Source: Trichostrongylus colubriformis
Lineage: Eukaryota; Nematoda; Chromadorea; Rhabditida; Trichostrongylidae
Direction of reading: 5' to 3'
DNA: 64,000 nt
NCBI GenBank assembly: GCA_963978905.1
Contig: OZ022256.1
Coordinates: 10,833,501 to 10,897,500 of the forward strand
The notes beneath the pieces were generated by a model. It ran no database searches. It worked only from the letters and a program-made list of their open reading frames with translations, and was not told the DNA's origin. The position numbers and the translations under genes were made by a program. Of the stretch, positions 33,656 through 45,599 are shown piece after piece (within the stretch, counting starts at the first letter, position 1; every line of letters starts with the position of its first letter).

Positions 33656-33772
33656 CGCGCCATGTAAGGCGTACTTTGCGCACGACGCTGGCACCGGCAG
33701 TGACGGCATCAAATTGCCACCGTCGCCACTGCATCGTTGCGCAAGGTACGAATGCGGCCTGACCAGTACTTC
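33645..33772. mobile_element. MITE of the GGCCGC-TTCGTAC family
   Basis: TAAGGCGTACTTTGCGCACG at the left and TTGCGCAAGGTACGAATGCGGCC at the right are inverted relatives, with TAA on the left and TGA on the right. The ends match the 29280-29353 palindrome family. A one-sided relative is at about 59695. Confidence 0.6.
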
Positions 33773-34350
33773 GCATTGCGACGTGCTCGATGAAATTTTT
33801 GGTTGCTCTCTTGGAAATCGTGTGTAATTGCGTAAGAAAGGAAGCGATCGTAGCTTTATCCAGCTCATTTTGAAATTGTTCTCTTTCAATATGTAGAATT
33901 CGGCTTAATGTAGTGCTCAAATGCTCCCAGTTCACTGCTCCTTTGATGATAGCGCTGTGCATGCACTCATTCCATTTATGATGTTGTGCATCATGCTTAC
34001 TTGCATCAAATTTGTTCGTACGAAGTTTATTTGCAGTATACTTCGTATATTTATATATGTATTTTGTATGGCATTGAATTGAGACGCAGTGCGTTCCGGC
34101 ATAGTATGTATAGGTCAATCTAGGGAGATGGAGCTGGCGATGAGTTTCCACCTCGGCTATATACTGCTTATTTTCAAATTGTGATTCATTAAAAAGGATT
34201 CGGCCCCATGATGACACTTGTAGAAAATTAACACTTGATTCCGCAGATCGGAAACATCTCTTTAGAATTATATATGAAGTGCTGCGAAAACCTGTAGTTT
34301 TATAGAAAGAATTTTTATCCGAAAAACAACACTACTTAGAGGATGATGAC
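33773..34350. other. No gene recognised
   Basis: A 217-residue minus-strand ORF (34217-33564) crosses this stretch, the MITE and the RTE scrap; since it reads through unrelated repeats it is probably chance. 34260-34340 resembles 61555-61650. Confidence 0.45.
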
Positions 34351-34780
34351 TCTACAGAACGCTTCCTTTGGCTGTCCGTCCTCCGTCCGTCAAGAAACTA
34401 GTCATGAAAAAAACATGGAAAAAAACTGAATATGAACATACATATAACAAAAAAAGGTGAAAAACAACATGTGGAGATAAGGACAAGGCTTGGATGGATA
34501 GAGCATGGAAAAAGAAGTTAAGACCGCACATGGACCAAGTTAAGCTCCGCCCACGACGGGTGGAGTGTGAGCTGGAATGTTCCGTTTTCAAACCGGAAAT
34601 TTCAAATTTGGTTCTAATATGACCAAAACGTGAGGGAAAGGTGGATTAAGGTCAGGAATGCGTTTTTTAAAGTCATGAAGGCGGCGCCGGCACCCCGGGC
34701 GGGGCAATAGCGGTGATGGGCGGAGCTTGGACATTACACGAAAAACACTTTTTGGAAATGGGGAAAGGCCTAGGATGGGT
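34350..34780 (-). repeat. CCGCCCA-type dispersed repeat, inverted copy
   Basis: Reverse complement of the 31320-31660 family: GGATGGATAGAGCATGGAAA, GGACCAAGTTAAGCTCCGCC and CATGGACC motifs occur in mirrored order. It interrupts the block that otherwise runs from 34260 to 35040 when compared with 61555-61700. Confidence 0.65.
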
Positions 34781-34849
34781 AGGATCTGCTCATGATGTTA
34801 CGGTGACAGTGCCCGAATGGTAAAAATTAATTCGAGTATACAATTAAAG

Positions 34850-35640
34850 CGATTTTAACGTTTACTTTCCTTTCTAATCGAGACGTCTGAAATGAAAAAA
34901 TGTGTTAATCGGTGTCAAATGTATTCGGTAGTTAGTATGGGCATCAAGTGGCGAGCTACTTCATTGGTAGCTCATCGTCCAAAAGTCGCTTGAGAGTATA
35001 GGTAGTAGCCGAGTAGATCTAAGAGGCTGTCAAAATAGGAGCTCCCCTTTTTCCGATAAAAAAATCGTCCTTTTTGAGGATTCCTCCGCGTGTGTTTTCC
35101 CCTGATCTGGAACTTTTATCAGTGGGTGAACCGACAGTGCAGCACGTTTCAGCACCACTGCGGGTATGACGTGCAGGTGTTTCGACCAGTATTTCGAGAG
35201 ATCAAGTCACCAGTGTTTTGTGGTTGTCAATTCACTTTAGAAACGACGAAGTTAACATTCTAATGACACTAATTCTTTATGTTACGGACTGTTAAAGTAA
35301 ATAGCTTCCTTCCTTTTTATGAATCTTATCTACTTCCACTTGGAAAACTAAGGTAATGAAAGATGTCACAACTAAACTGTCTATACCATATACATCCAAC
35401 TTTATTACATACTAACTTCACAAATATCGGTTTTTATTTTTTGGCCTTCATCTTCGACATAAGGTTTACCTACGGAGCTGATGTCTTGAAATCAGTAGGA
35501 TATCGCCTCATGGGGCGAACCCACCCATGGGTGATCAGACCCCACACTGATCACCGGAACACTTGCCACATACTCCCAATCAGGGTCAAGCCTCCGTTGA
35601 GGAATCCTCAACCGGGGGGTCGTATTGGTCCTCTAGGAAG
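34850..35640. repeat. Duplicated block, paralogous to about 61560-62160
   Basis: Shared motifs in order: GGGTGAACCGACAG.TGCAGC (35134 and 61701), TTTCGAGAGATCAA (35197 and 61771), GTGTTTTGTGG (35213 and 61791), ACAACTAAACTGTCTATA (35365 and 61940) and CCACCCATGGGTGA (35521 and 62110). No exon recognised; the ORF at 35363-35650 is not conserved. Confidence 0.65.
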
Positions 35641-35899
35641 GGGATCGTAATCGTTGAGGTATGCAGTGATCGACAGAATTCCTTACGCTGAGGGTTTAAT
35701 GTGTAAGGGGAGAAATGATAAATCCGACTAATTGGGTTCGAACCCGAAACTAGTTTAACTTAACATCATAGAAACCTCATGCATGGCGCGATCCGCAACG
35801 AAATTCGTTCAACGCCAATAGCTCTTTTGTTTGTCCGCTGACACCGAAACCACGTACAGAGACACCTCCGAAATTCACCGATTAATCATGGAAAGCGAT

Positions 35900-36380
35900 A
35901 TCACACTCCAGAAACAACTGGATGAAAACGAAAAACTTGCTGATATGAACTTCTTTCATATCTTACTACGATTGCAAGTACGTAATCTGGTGTTAACCAT
36001 GGAAAGCGATATCTATCAACGGGTACCACCGTGGATGGGGGTGTGGGCAGATATGACAGCAAATCGCGTGGCCGCCCGCGGCGAGCTGCGCGACGAGTGC
36101 GAGTGCCAATATCAGGACATGGCAGCCTACAAGCGAGGCAGTGTGGCATGGGTGGAAGCGGAGAAGTGACGCAGTCACGCTCTGCCGGGCTACCAAAAGC
36201 AATCGATTTGCAAGTCGTACTGGTGACTCCGCGAGTGAAACACTGCGAAGCGATTCGCTGTCATATCTGCACACACCCGTGGATGGGCACTCCAGAAACA
36301 ATGGGATAGAAACCAAAAATTAGCTGATGTAGATTTTTTTCATATCTTACTACGATTGCAGTACGTAATCTGGTGTTGGC
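35900..36380. repeat. Direct repeat flanking an inverted-repeat element
   Basis: CATATCTTACTACGATTGCA is at 35958 and again at 36343, each followed by GTACGTAATCTGGTGTT. The inverted-repeat element at 36030-36285 lies between them. Confidence 0.6.
36030..36285. mobile_element. MITE-like inverted repeat, about 255 bp
   Basis: GGTGTGGGCAGATATGACAG near 36040 is mirrored by CTGTCATATCTGCACACACC near 36258-36277, and GTGGATGGG occurs at the left end and again, in direct orientation, near the right. The GC-rich core GTGGCCGCCCGCGGCGAG is shared with the foldback at 1915-2135. Confidence 0.6.
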
Positions 36381-37700
36381 GGCCACTCTGCGGACCGGAA
36401 AAACGTTTGTATTCATTGAGAATGTGGATGAAATCCTCATGCATAGCGCATCCCACAGAGAAGCAGACCGACGCTTCTCGTCCTCCCACTAGCCCATCGA
36501 GAGCGAAAGATGCATACTAGAAAAATTTCAGTAACAATGAATCGATTTTTCGGAAGAGTCGTGGGAAGATCTCGCAAATCCAAAGGGAAAAAGTTTTCCT
36601 CAACTGGCTTCCCTCGATGTTTCTTTTGACGCTTTGAAGATATGGCATAGCTAAGGAGGTTAGTCGAAAGCGGCAGCTTCACAGACCCGGAACACCCGGA
36701 AACGCACTCATACGGAAGAGTTTGAAGGAAGTTATGACCATTTGAAGTGAAACACTTTGGAGCTTTTAGAAATTTTTCTCAACTAATCCTCAACTGGTTT
36801 TCCTCAGGGTTTCTTCTTTTGTTTTGAAGACATGGCATAGCTCAGATAATCATGCGAAAGCGGCAATTTCGCAGTCCCAGGAAATCTTAAAACGACTTAT
36901 GGTTGAGTTTGACACTTCGAAATTCTTCAAAATTTCTCTTATTTGGAAGCCCATATCGGGAACTACGCAGCCGTTTGGGAAAGCAAGCGGCCAACATATA
37001 GATCCAAGGGAGTTATAGAGAAAACAGTTCACAGCTGTTTGAAATATGGCCTCCAGGTAAGTTTGAACTACTCAAAGGTGTCCAAATTTATTATGGAGAA
37101 GATACCGCGCTTCATCATGATCGCCGCGTCGCAGCCGCACTCCGTCCTTGATCGGTACAGAATGAGCACGTTGTTGTTCTTGATATTGTTTGTTGTCTGT
37201 GTTTGTGACAATGGAAGTACATTTGTTTACCAATGAACAATAGATGTGTCTGTATCATGCGAAGTAACGTCAATCTATTTTCCTTGCCCTTTTCTTTTTC
37301 AAAGAAAAGTTACATCTCAAATAATCTTCATGCATCCAGACGGTTCATGTTGAAGTATTTTGATGGTCTTGTGTTCTTCTGAGTGCACATGCATTTGTGA
37401 GATTAGTTTATTCTCATACAAATGGTCTCCTATCTTCTGGTCTGCAAATGGCTCTAAGAAAAAACCTCGTAGAAACCAAGTAGTCCGCCTTCGTTTTCGG
37501 GTAGGTAGACGATTCGTAACTGGTAAGCGACCGTAACGTCTATGTGATCATTCAGACAGCGACAAGTAAACAAGACGGATCCTCTCCTTCATCACGATTC
37601 ATCCGCTTCAGGAGGGCTTTCATAAACTACCATTAACGATTGCAAAAACAGCCCAAAATTGAGGATATTTGGCGATTCGTCCTCTTTTTCCTCCACTGAG
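36286..37700. other. Intergenic, no gene recognised
   Basis: Contains a diverged direct repeat (GTTTTCCTCA.GGTTTCTTCTTTTG near 36800 against 36595). ORFs are short and unsupported. Confidence 0.45.
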
Positions 37701-37942
37701 AGGGGAGGGTATTGAGGCACCCTTGTGGGGGGGGATCGTATTCTTTGAAAATTTTCCTCAACTGGACGCTTGACCGTGATCACATATATTCGTCATGACT
37801 GTGGAGGACTTCTTGGATGAATGAGTAAACTCGCAGGGGTGTACACAACGAAGGTGAATTACACCAGTTTCCACAAGACATGGATCCGAGATTTATTGTT
37901 AAAGTTTAGTGTCTAGAAGTGAAGTCGGAATCGATCGATCGA

Positions 37943-39313
37943 TCAATTGACGCAGCCCACCCATTCGGCAAGATGTTCGCTTTCTAGATTCACAACGTAA
38001 ATGTTGAAAGTGTATTTTGAATAGGGTCCTTATGTTATGTACTCGTCGGGAATATTGATTCTTCTTTTTTTGACGAATGGCTAAAACAAGAGATTGCTTC
38101 GGGATTGTTTGTTTAGATATAATGTTAATTCACCACACAACAATTTGTTCATTCAACCCATATCTCTACTCAGTTCTCTTTTTTCTTGCTATCCTCCCTC
38201 AAACAATCTAAGCAACAATGTAGTATTTTCGGCATGACGGCCTTGTGAACATAGTCTTGCGGAACCTGTGATCATTAGTCCGCGGGCACACTATCAAGGA
38301 AAGCCCACGTATCATGTAGGTGAAATGTAAATGGCTTTGAGCAATCTCCCTGCAAATCGGCTGAGCAACCCTTAGATCGAGGTTGCGAAAGGCTATGCGC
38401 AGCATGTGCCTAATACAGGTCTTATGTGAGTTGCGAAGTGTATCCACAAAAGCTCTTGTACATATTGTCTTGATAATTATATTTGCTTAATAATAAGGGG
38501 CACTGCAGGACTCCCTGCCTCCAGACTATCATGATTTTTGGGGGCGGGATCCCAACTGATTCGACAACCTCCTTGGCGAACAAATGGCATAAAAATGTGC
38601 AGTTGTGAACCTTTCTAGAGTACTATTACTCTACCTCACATACCGTCATTACCACCCTTCAGGAACAAGCAAGTCATCCTTAAATAATCGATCCACTTTA
38701 TTGAAAGAGTATTTCAGTGTAGGAGTTGCTCAGAGCGTGTGAGAACATCTGCACCTACCCCACAACCTTCATATGTGTTCGCTCTTGCGGTTTGCTTATC
38801 TGTCCGTCAGAGGCAATTGTTGGACAGCTCAACAGATAGGCTGCATGTAATCCCTATCTATGCTGACACAGTGCTTACTGGCGCATTTATCAGTGCGAGG
38901 TGCAATATAGGTAGAAAGCGTTCATCGTAATTCATTACTATGCTCAAGTGGCAACTTACTCCATTGTAGTTGCATTTGTGATAGATGTTCACGGAAGGTT
39001 CAATATCTGTAAATTCTCGCTTCGATCCACAAAGATGAAATGTTCCGTTCTTGTCCGTTTTCCCCTCTCTAGCTCTGTATCGAGAAGTACAATAAGCTTT
39101 GTTCCCAATTTATTATTAAACTTAATGTATTCGAGAAGGTCGACGAAAATACTCACAGACTTCCCTGTCGAATAATTTCATTTTGGCTTTTGATGCTGGA
39201 ATTCCGTTACATCGAAGTGTGCCCGTAACTGCTACCGAATGCAGTCTGCCGAGACCAAGAAGACCATCGCAAACAGGCAGAAGAGCAAAAATAAGTATAG
39301 AACTCGGGTGCAT
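37943..39313 (-). pseudogene. TTR-like gene, inactivated copy (unit B)
   Basis: Exons align base for base with the intact genes: 39313-39157 (157 bp, intact, signal peptide MHPSSILIFALLPVCDG), 39086-38960 (127 bp instead of 128, a 1-bp deletion in an A-run after the GERGK position) and 38080-37943 (138 bp). Intron 1 has lost its acceptor (GTAC where the others have GCAG), exon 3 has a TAA after DEYIT, and the cysteine expected after the exon 3 Pro is Phe. Each lesion is visible by comparison with 24070-25459 and 48361-50091. Exon 1 is still open, so death is more recent than in unit E. Confidence 0.88.
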
Positions 39314-41906
39314 ATGCATTGATTCGGCGGAATGATTTCGACGCAGATGTTCCATAAGGTTGCATTCACTATCTGGGATTCTGTCATGCAACGTGCGCAC
39401 TTGGCAGTTCAACTCACAAAATGTCCTGGAGAAGAACGAACATGCGAAAGCGACCATGAAAGTTTGACAAAACTAAGCGCATCAGTGTTTCCGAGCAAGT
39501 GTGTCCAGAGGGAGAGAAAAACTGTACATATGCATATTAACGAGCTGTCGCGACTGACTGCGTACTGACATGCTCATAATGCCTCTTATATTAATAAGTA
39601 ATGGACCTCGAAGAGGAATATTCCTTTATGGGATTCACCCCTCCCCCCCCCCCCTTTGATGGAGCTGGCATTGAGGTAAAGAACATGATTGAACGAATCA
39701 AATACTTGCTGTGAGGTACACTGTATGAAGGAGAAATCCCTAACATGTGCAAACTGCAGCATTACAACTATGGTGGCAAACTTTCCTCATGAGCTATTGA
39801 ATACGGACGATTTGCACGCTTCTGGCAATAATGACAGCTATTAAAAACCCGGTGTATTAATTTCATTTCCACATTAGCCGTACAATAACATTACACTTTT
39901 GAATGGAATCTATTTTTATGGACTTCCATCAACGTCACATACGTAACGAAGACAAAACGAACGTTTTGGGATCCTCTCGAATGAAGTGGAGCGAGGTTCA
40001 CAGGACGGGTCGGTCAGGAGGTTCTAAGCAGATCGTTGTGCGGCTCCTCCATGTGCACAAGTTGCTCTCTGGTCCCGTTGCGAATTGGCGCAGCTTGCCG
40101 CGGGGCCAAAAGAACTCGTGTATCAAATGTGATTACGAAAAGATGAATTGCCAATATCAAGATTAAGTTGTGGTCTGAAAACATCAATGATGAACAAGGA
40201 AACTATTTATTATGTGTCTTTACTGTTTTGAAATAATTCAACATACTTTCTCTAGGGATTGAAAAATGAGCTAGGTAAAGCATGATCGTCTCTGACTTAC
40301 TGAACAACTTCAGCTGAGTTACTATCGAAATCAGAGATAGGGATATTACGATGTGGTTTCTAAAAACCGATGCACCATCGACTTGCAATTTACCATATCA
40401 ATCCTAGCGAGCATGTGATTGGATGCTTGTTCATAGCATCGCAGAAAGTGTCGTAAAAGAGGCTAGGTGGTGTAAATACGGCCACCTTCTATTAGATTGA
40501 TAAAAACTATGGGGTCTCCACAGGGCTTTGGACAGGGTTGAACAGATCATAAATATTATGTAGGGAAGTATTCCACCCCACAGTCCGCATCGGTCTAGAG
40601 GTTTGCATCATGGCATTCGAGTTGCGTCAACTCACAGGTGGGGCTGGAGCTTGACCGAAAACCACGTGAGTGAGGGAACAATGAGGTGATGAGGTGACAT
40701 AAGTATGCTGAAGCTATATCTTCCAATTTTGAATATGATCTGAGCAAATCTGTGCAGATGTTCACGAATCGTCGTCTATCCAGTCCCCTAAATGTTTTCC
40801 ACCGTAGAAGAGGGGACAAAGCGATTGGTTCCCTTGCGGAGATAGAGAGTTCAATTCACCACTTCGTTTTCAAGAAAAGCAAGATTTTGTGCAACTTTAC
40901 TCTGGTTTTTGGACTGATGTTTTATACTCACTTGATGTTTGCTTGTCTTGATTATTTAACAGTGTTCCAAGCTGAAACTGATTGGGTGCTACCAGAATTT
41001 TCCCCATTTGCTGCGTGAGAAGATTTTATTTTCGAGATTCCTTTTACCTCTAGAGCGGTTTCTTCCCTTCGCGATGCTCCTGATTTATATAGAACATTAT
41101 CCCTTCATAGCTCTGAAATTGACGATTGCGTCTATAAGGTATGTGCCAGAAACATCCAACCATCTTCCACTTACCAGTTGCGTAATCCAACCATCTTCCA
41201 CTTACCAGCTACGTAATTATGAGCACTCATGCCGTATGCTAAGTCTTCACGTTCATTTCGGCTCTATCTTTCACATTAAATTGACAAGCATTACGAAGTA
41301 GTGAATTTCGTCTCCATGAACCATATTCAATCGAATAGTCTCAGCTCCCCATTTTTCGGACGGACATATAACAGGGAGCGTTCATGTGGCAATAGGTGAC
41401 CGTCAATGTGAAAAAGTTCATTGTGAAGGGAAACACTTATGAACGCATCTGTGAATCGTACGATCATATGTTACCGAGATAAAAATAACTTTGAATGGGT
41501 GCATTTCATAGCTGCTGCCGTATAGATGTCAAACTAAAAGGAAATGCGGCTAGAGGATTTAATGGTTTTCTTCCAACCACGTGTATTGGAGTTGTGGTCG
41601 AGTATGGTGTGACGTGGTGTACGACTGAGTGTCCTAGAGTAATTTTGAGCGCAATGACGATCTTTGAGCGGACTCATGCAGGAACAATAGTACTTAAAAT
41701 TCAGGTAGTTCTAGTGGCTATGCAAGAATAATTTTTCTAATACATGGACATGGAAGAGGTCTGCAGCTGAGTAATACGAGTATGTCCACCTGAATTGGAA
41801 AAATGATGCTGGGTGCTCTCCCACTTTAGCCTGCTGTTATCGCTTCGCAACGCTGGTCGCTTATTCGCTGGCCGTTTTGCTTAAACTTTGCCCATGAACT
41901 ACCTCA

Positions 41907-42054
41907 ATGAATTTACCTGTTTGCACCACATCCTGAGGTAAACATGTGTCATTTTTCCGGGTACAATCTGCAATTCGACCGCCATCGTCAATGCACCAGT
42001 CTAAGAAATCTCTGAAATCTGAGTCTGATGCCATCTTTTCCTTAACTGCGTCTG
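41907..42054 (-). other. Putative coding exon, family unknown
   Basis: The 148-bp stretch follows a TTGCTTCTGTAG acceptor and ends at a GTAAATTC donor. It reads ADAVKEKMASDSDFRDF, LDWCIDDGG and NDTCLPQDVVQT without a stop. Unit C (about 56468-56355) and unit A (28260-28120) keep the acceptor and the DWCIDDG word or part of it but are frame-broken. Possibly one exon of a second gene in the repeat unit. Confidence 0.35.
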
Positions 42055-42372
42055 CTACAGAAGCAAATGTGATATCCGTAATGAGAGCATATAATAAGTT
42101 TAGTTTTACACATCTGGAACCTTGTTTCTGGAGTGTAGTTTTTTCGTGAAGCGATGTGAAAAAATTAAGCATAAAGAAAGGTCAGTCTGCTACACAGTCT
42201 TACCTCATCTGCTTCTGACCAAGGGATGCTGTTGCAGCCTAACACTTTCACTCGCTTTCTTTCTCTTCTTATTTGTCACTTCCTATGGCTTTTCTTTCAA
42301 TATCGACATATCATTTTTCTTTTTCCATGGCAGATAAGTCTTAACGAGTTGAAAGAGCTGTCTCGTTTCAAC

Positions 42373-42686
42373 TTATATTGTACGCACACCGACTGGTGTG
42401 CTACAAACTTTCTGGTGACGGTTGAGGAAAGCTCGTTCTCTCCGAAATCGGAGAAAGAATCCCTCAGTTAGTGTTTGAGTTTTTAGGGGTGTAAGACAGT
42501 GGCCGCTGAGCACACCATCTCTCCAGCACCGGTATTCCCCAAAGGAAAAGGAACACCATCTTGTGCTTCTGGCTCTTTAGGATACAATTTCTCAATCAAA
42601 CATCCATTATAGATTTTTATGTTCTTCATCGAGTCTGTGCCGTTGCTCTTTGAATAAATTAGAGCATAACCTTGCTACAAGGTTTT
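42373..42686 (-). other. Open segment of ~103 codons conserved with unit C, family unknown
   Basis: The minus strand reads GTDSMKNIKIYNGCLIEKLY and later LTEGFFLRFRRERAFLNRHQ ending in a stop. Unit C (57955-58110 with 57050-57260) gives MDTVKNIKIYHRWLNERLY and ILTEGFFLRFWRERAFLNRH. Protein-level similarity around KNIKIY exceeds what neutral repeats would show, but indels change the frame between the two conserved parts. No known domain. It may be the 3' exon of a second gene in the unit. Confidence 0.35.
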
Positions 42687-43008
42687 ATTGATAAGAGCCA
42701 ATGTCGAGAAGTAAAGTCGATAATAAAATCAGTCGATAGGGACAATCTATCCTTTGAATTTTGTCCTTTGAATTCACTTGCAAGATTCAGAGTTCCAATG
42801 CTGTAGATGTACTGAGGATAACGTTCTTGTGTTACGTACTTGGAGGGAACAATGATACTCAGCCTTTTACAGCATGGTTGAAAGAATTTTTTTGAAAGCC
42901 CCAAACAAAGGATCCGCTTTGTAAGCCTTTCGAGGCGCCGTGTTTTTGACCTCGAACTATTTGAGTTTCTTCAAGGTGCATCGCGTACCAGTAACATATC
43001 AGTATTGA

Positions 43009-43426
43009 AGGGTAGCCCACGGGGAAATGCGCTTCTTCGTTACCCAATATTTACGTAGTATTTGCCTAATGAGGGCAGCATGCAAAATTTCACGCGAAAA
43101 AGCGAGAATTCCACTAAGACACAGCTCCTCAGAGTCAATGTGGTCACTCTGAGGAGCTGTGTCTTAGTGGAATTCTCGCTGTGGTCAAGGGGAGGTGGCG
43201 ACTCAGAATGAATGCCCAGCCCGTCGTTCGCGTCGGTCTGAGACGATAAGTGGGCCTGTTTACGTAACTCTTTACGACGGGGCGGGCATTTACTCTGAGG
43301 CTCTGCCGTCTCGACCACCACTTTGAAGAACTGTATCTCAGACGGATTCTTACCTTTTCGCCTGAAACTTTACGTGTTATCCTTATTAGGCAAGTACAAC
43401 GTAAACATATGAGTAACAGAGAAACC
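43009..43426. mobile_element. Inverted-repeat element of the AGGAATCG family, old copy with added hairpin
   Basis: Same position and structure as 29439-29835, with subterminal similarity to 44691-45115. It contains the 35-bp perfect hairpin described at 43101-43180. Confidence 0.65.
43101..43180. repeat. Perfect 35-bp hairpin produced by a local inverted duplication
   Basis: 43101-43135 is the exact reverse complement of 43146-43180, with a 10-base loop ending GTGGTC, and GTGGTC occurs again at 43181-43186. The paralog near 29540-29586 lacks the second arm. Confidence 0.85.
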
Positions 43427-44690
43427 TTCGGCCGCTGCACAGATGCGGGAGCCACTTCTGTATGTAAGTCTTTTTCGCTCTTTACTAGTTAGGCTAAGCA
43501 AGTAAAAATGAAAAGCTTGATCAGTCCTGATAGGTTACATTCCACAGCGTCCTGAACTCGACATCGACACATCATCCTGAATTCGAATAAGTGATCACGA
43601 CAACTCTAATACTCTCAGTTTTTGATCTCCTCCCCCTTATTTTTCAGTTTTTGATCTCCTACCCCTTATTTTTCATCGACAAATGCTGCGCGCTCACGGC
43701 CCTCTGAGGAGAACCCATGACCGTTCAGAAATTTTGGGGCTGGTCGTCCGTGTCAATCGATACTTTTCAGGCTCTGAAGGAAACAAAGATGCAGTAACCT
43801 TCTCCTCGCATACATGAACATGGTGAATCCTTACAAACGCTCGAATTAAGGCATCCACTTTTTCTTGCTGGACTTGGAGGTCTAATCTATGGATTTAAAA
43901 CGAGTGATCTGAAATGATGAAGACCGATAAGGGCTAATGGGAAGAGTTGGATGGTATGCGGCACTGACATTAGCGTTTTTCGGGTTGACGATGGAGCGTT
44001 AACACTCACAGGTTTCACTAGGGCTGGAGGACACCAAGTTCTCGAGGAGCGATCGTACCTTGTATTCAATTTCAGCAGCAAGGGGATGTTTTGACAGCTG
44101 AACTATGTGAACTCCTGACTAGAGATGGAGTGAGGTTCGAAGAGAAATCGACGGGATACCACCCAGTTCTGCTCTTATCACAGCGTGGCACTACTTTACT
44201 CTACTGTCTAATGTAGGCGATAGTTCAACCGTAATAATCAATCCGAGAAAAATAGGATGAAACTTGATACAAACCCAATCTTGTACAAATTAGCAAACAT
44301 TTTTTTTACTGCCTCACAAGTATTATTCAAACTCCAAGGATTCGATCATTTTGGCACACATATAATGCTGCCAGTTGGACTAGGGCAACAACTGCGCTTA
44401 ACATTATGGGCATCAGTAGATGGGTCGTAATTCCTTTTTTCTATAAATTTGCTCGGTACCCATTAACACATCACGTGTAAAGCAAAATATAACTTCCCAT
44501 CATTGACTGCTATTTTCGCAGTGAGTGTCATATAGCTCGGACAGTGGTCACTTCTATCATTTTTTCCTGGTCTTACGGCTGCGTTGTGACCTAATAATAA
44601 ATTTTTGTAAGGACCTCCTACTTTGGGTGGGCTCCGCCCACTGTGCGCAGGCCTCTATCATGACTTTGAGAGGCTCATCTCTAACCTTAA

Positions 44691-45115
44691 AGGAATCGTC
44701 CACGGAAAATGAGTTTTTGTGTTACCCATGTATTTATGTTGTATTTGCCTAATGTTGGCCTCATGCAAAATTTCACGCGAAAAAATGTGAATCTGGCTGA
44801 GATACAGCACCACAAAGTGCGGTCCCAGTGGGCGGGGCCTCCGTGTAAAAGCCTCGTACCGCGTCCGCCGTGGTCGGAGACGCATTGTAGGAACAGAAGG
44901 TTACGTAAACAGTCCTACTCTCCGTTCCCAACGGCGGCGGAAGACGGGACGAGGCTTTTACACGGAGGCCCCGCCCACTGGGACCGCACTTTGTGGTGCT
45001 GTATCTCAGCCAGATTCACATTTTTTCGCGTGAAATTTTGCATGAGGCCAACATTAGGCAAATACAACATAAACATATGGGTGACACAAAAACTCATATT
45101 CCGTGGACGATTCCT
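44691..45115. mobile_element. TTAA-flanked palindromic element, 425 bp
   Basis: AGGAATCGTCCACGGAAAAT at 44691 is mirrored by CCGTGGACGATTCCT ending at 45115, with TTAA on both sides (44687-44690, 45116-45119). Nearly the whole length is palindromic around a centre near 44903. The paralogous spacer after unit A has the uninserted sequence with a single TTAA at 31395-31398. Non-coding. Confidence 0.88.
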
Positions 45116-45599
45116 TTAATTCATATTTCCACCACATTTGGGTCATATCAGAACCCAAGTCTCGGTATGAAAAGGGAACATTTCAGTGCGCGCTCCACCC
45201 ACAGTGGGTGGAGCTCAACATCGTCCGTGTGTGCCCTTTACTTCTTGTCCCATGCCTTACCCTTCCCAAACTTGTCTCCACTTCCACAAGTTATTTTTCA
45301 TGATGCTTCACAAACGAAGCTTTTTATACATTGGAATTTTATCGGGCACCGTATTGTCGCTATGGATCGCCCTTGAGTGCGACGAATCGTCGACCTTTGA
45401 CGCATGACGGAATGCCGACCGGTAAAAAATCTTGAATTGATTCCTGTGGCTGCCAGCGAAAATTGCTGGGAGCCACAGGATTTTTACAGACAACACAGCG
45501 AATTCCGATAAGTAAAAGCTCGGGATCTTCCAATATCTTTGAAAGGTACTATATTTGCTACCAGCGGTTGTTCCTATGACAACCTTACTCTCTGACATG

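Larger units (their letters stand above)
37700..42690. repeat. Unit B of the tandem ~5 kb repeat, TTR-like gene dead
   Basis: Carries the same ordered landmarks as unit A: ATCGATCGATCGATCAATTG at 37931, CAACCCATATCTCTACT near 38155, the gene relic 37943-39313, CGTGTATCAAATGTGATTA near 40117, CTGTGCAGATGTTCACGAAT near 40750 and CTTTCTGGTGACGGTTGAG near 42407. A 31-bp tandem duplication lies at about 41156-41217. Confidence 0.75.

Noticed and set aside
33564..34217. 217-residue minus-strand ORF
   Set aside because: It reads across a MITE and the RTE scrap in the wrong strand.
35735..35752. GGGTTCGAACCCG, a B-box-like motif
   Set aside because: No A box or cloverleaf could be drawn around it.
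44709..45119. 136-residue plus-strand ORF and its minus-strand twin
   Set aside because: They are mirror translations of the palindromic TTAA element.
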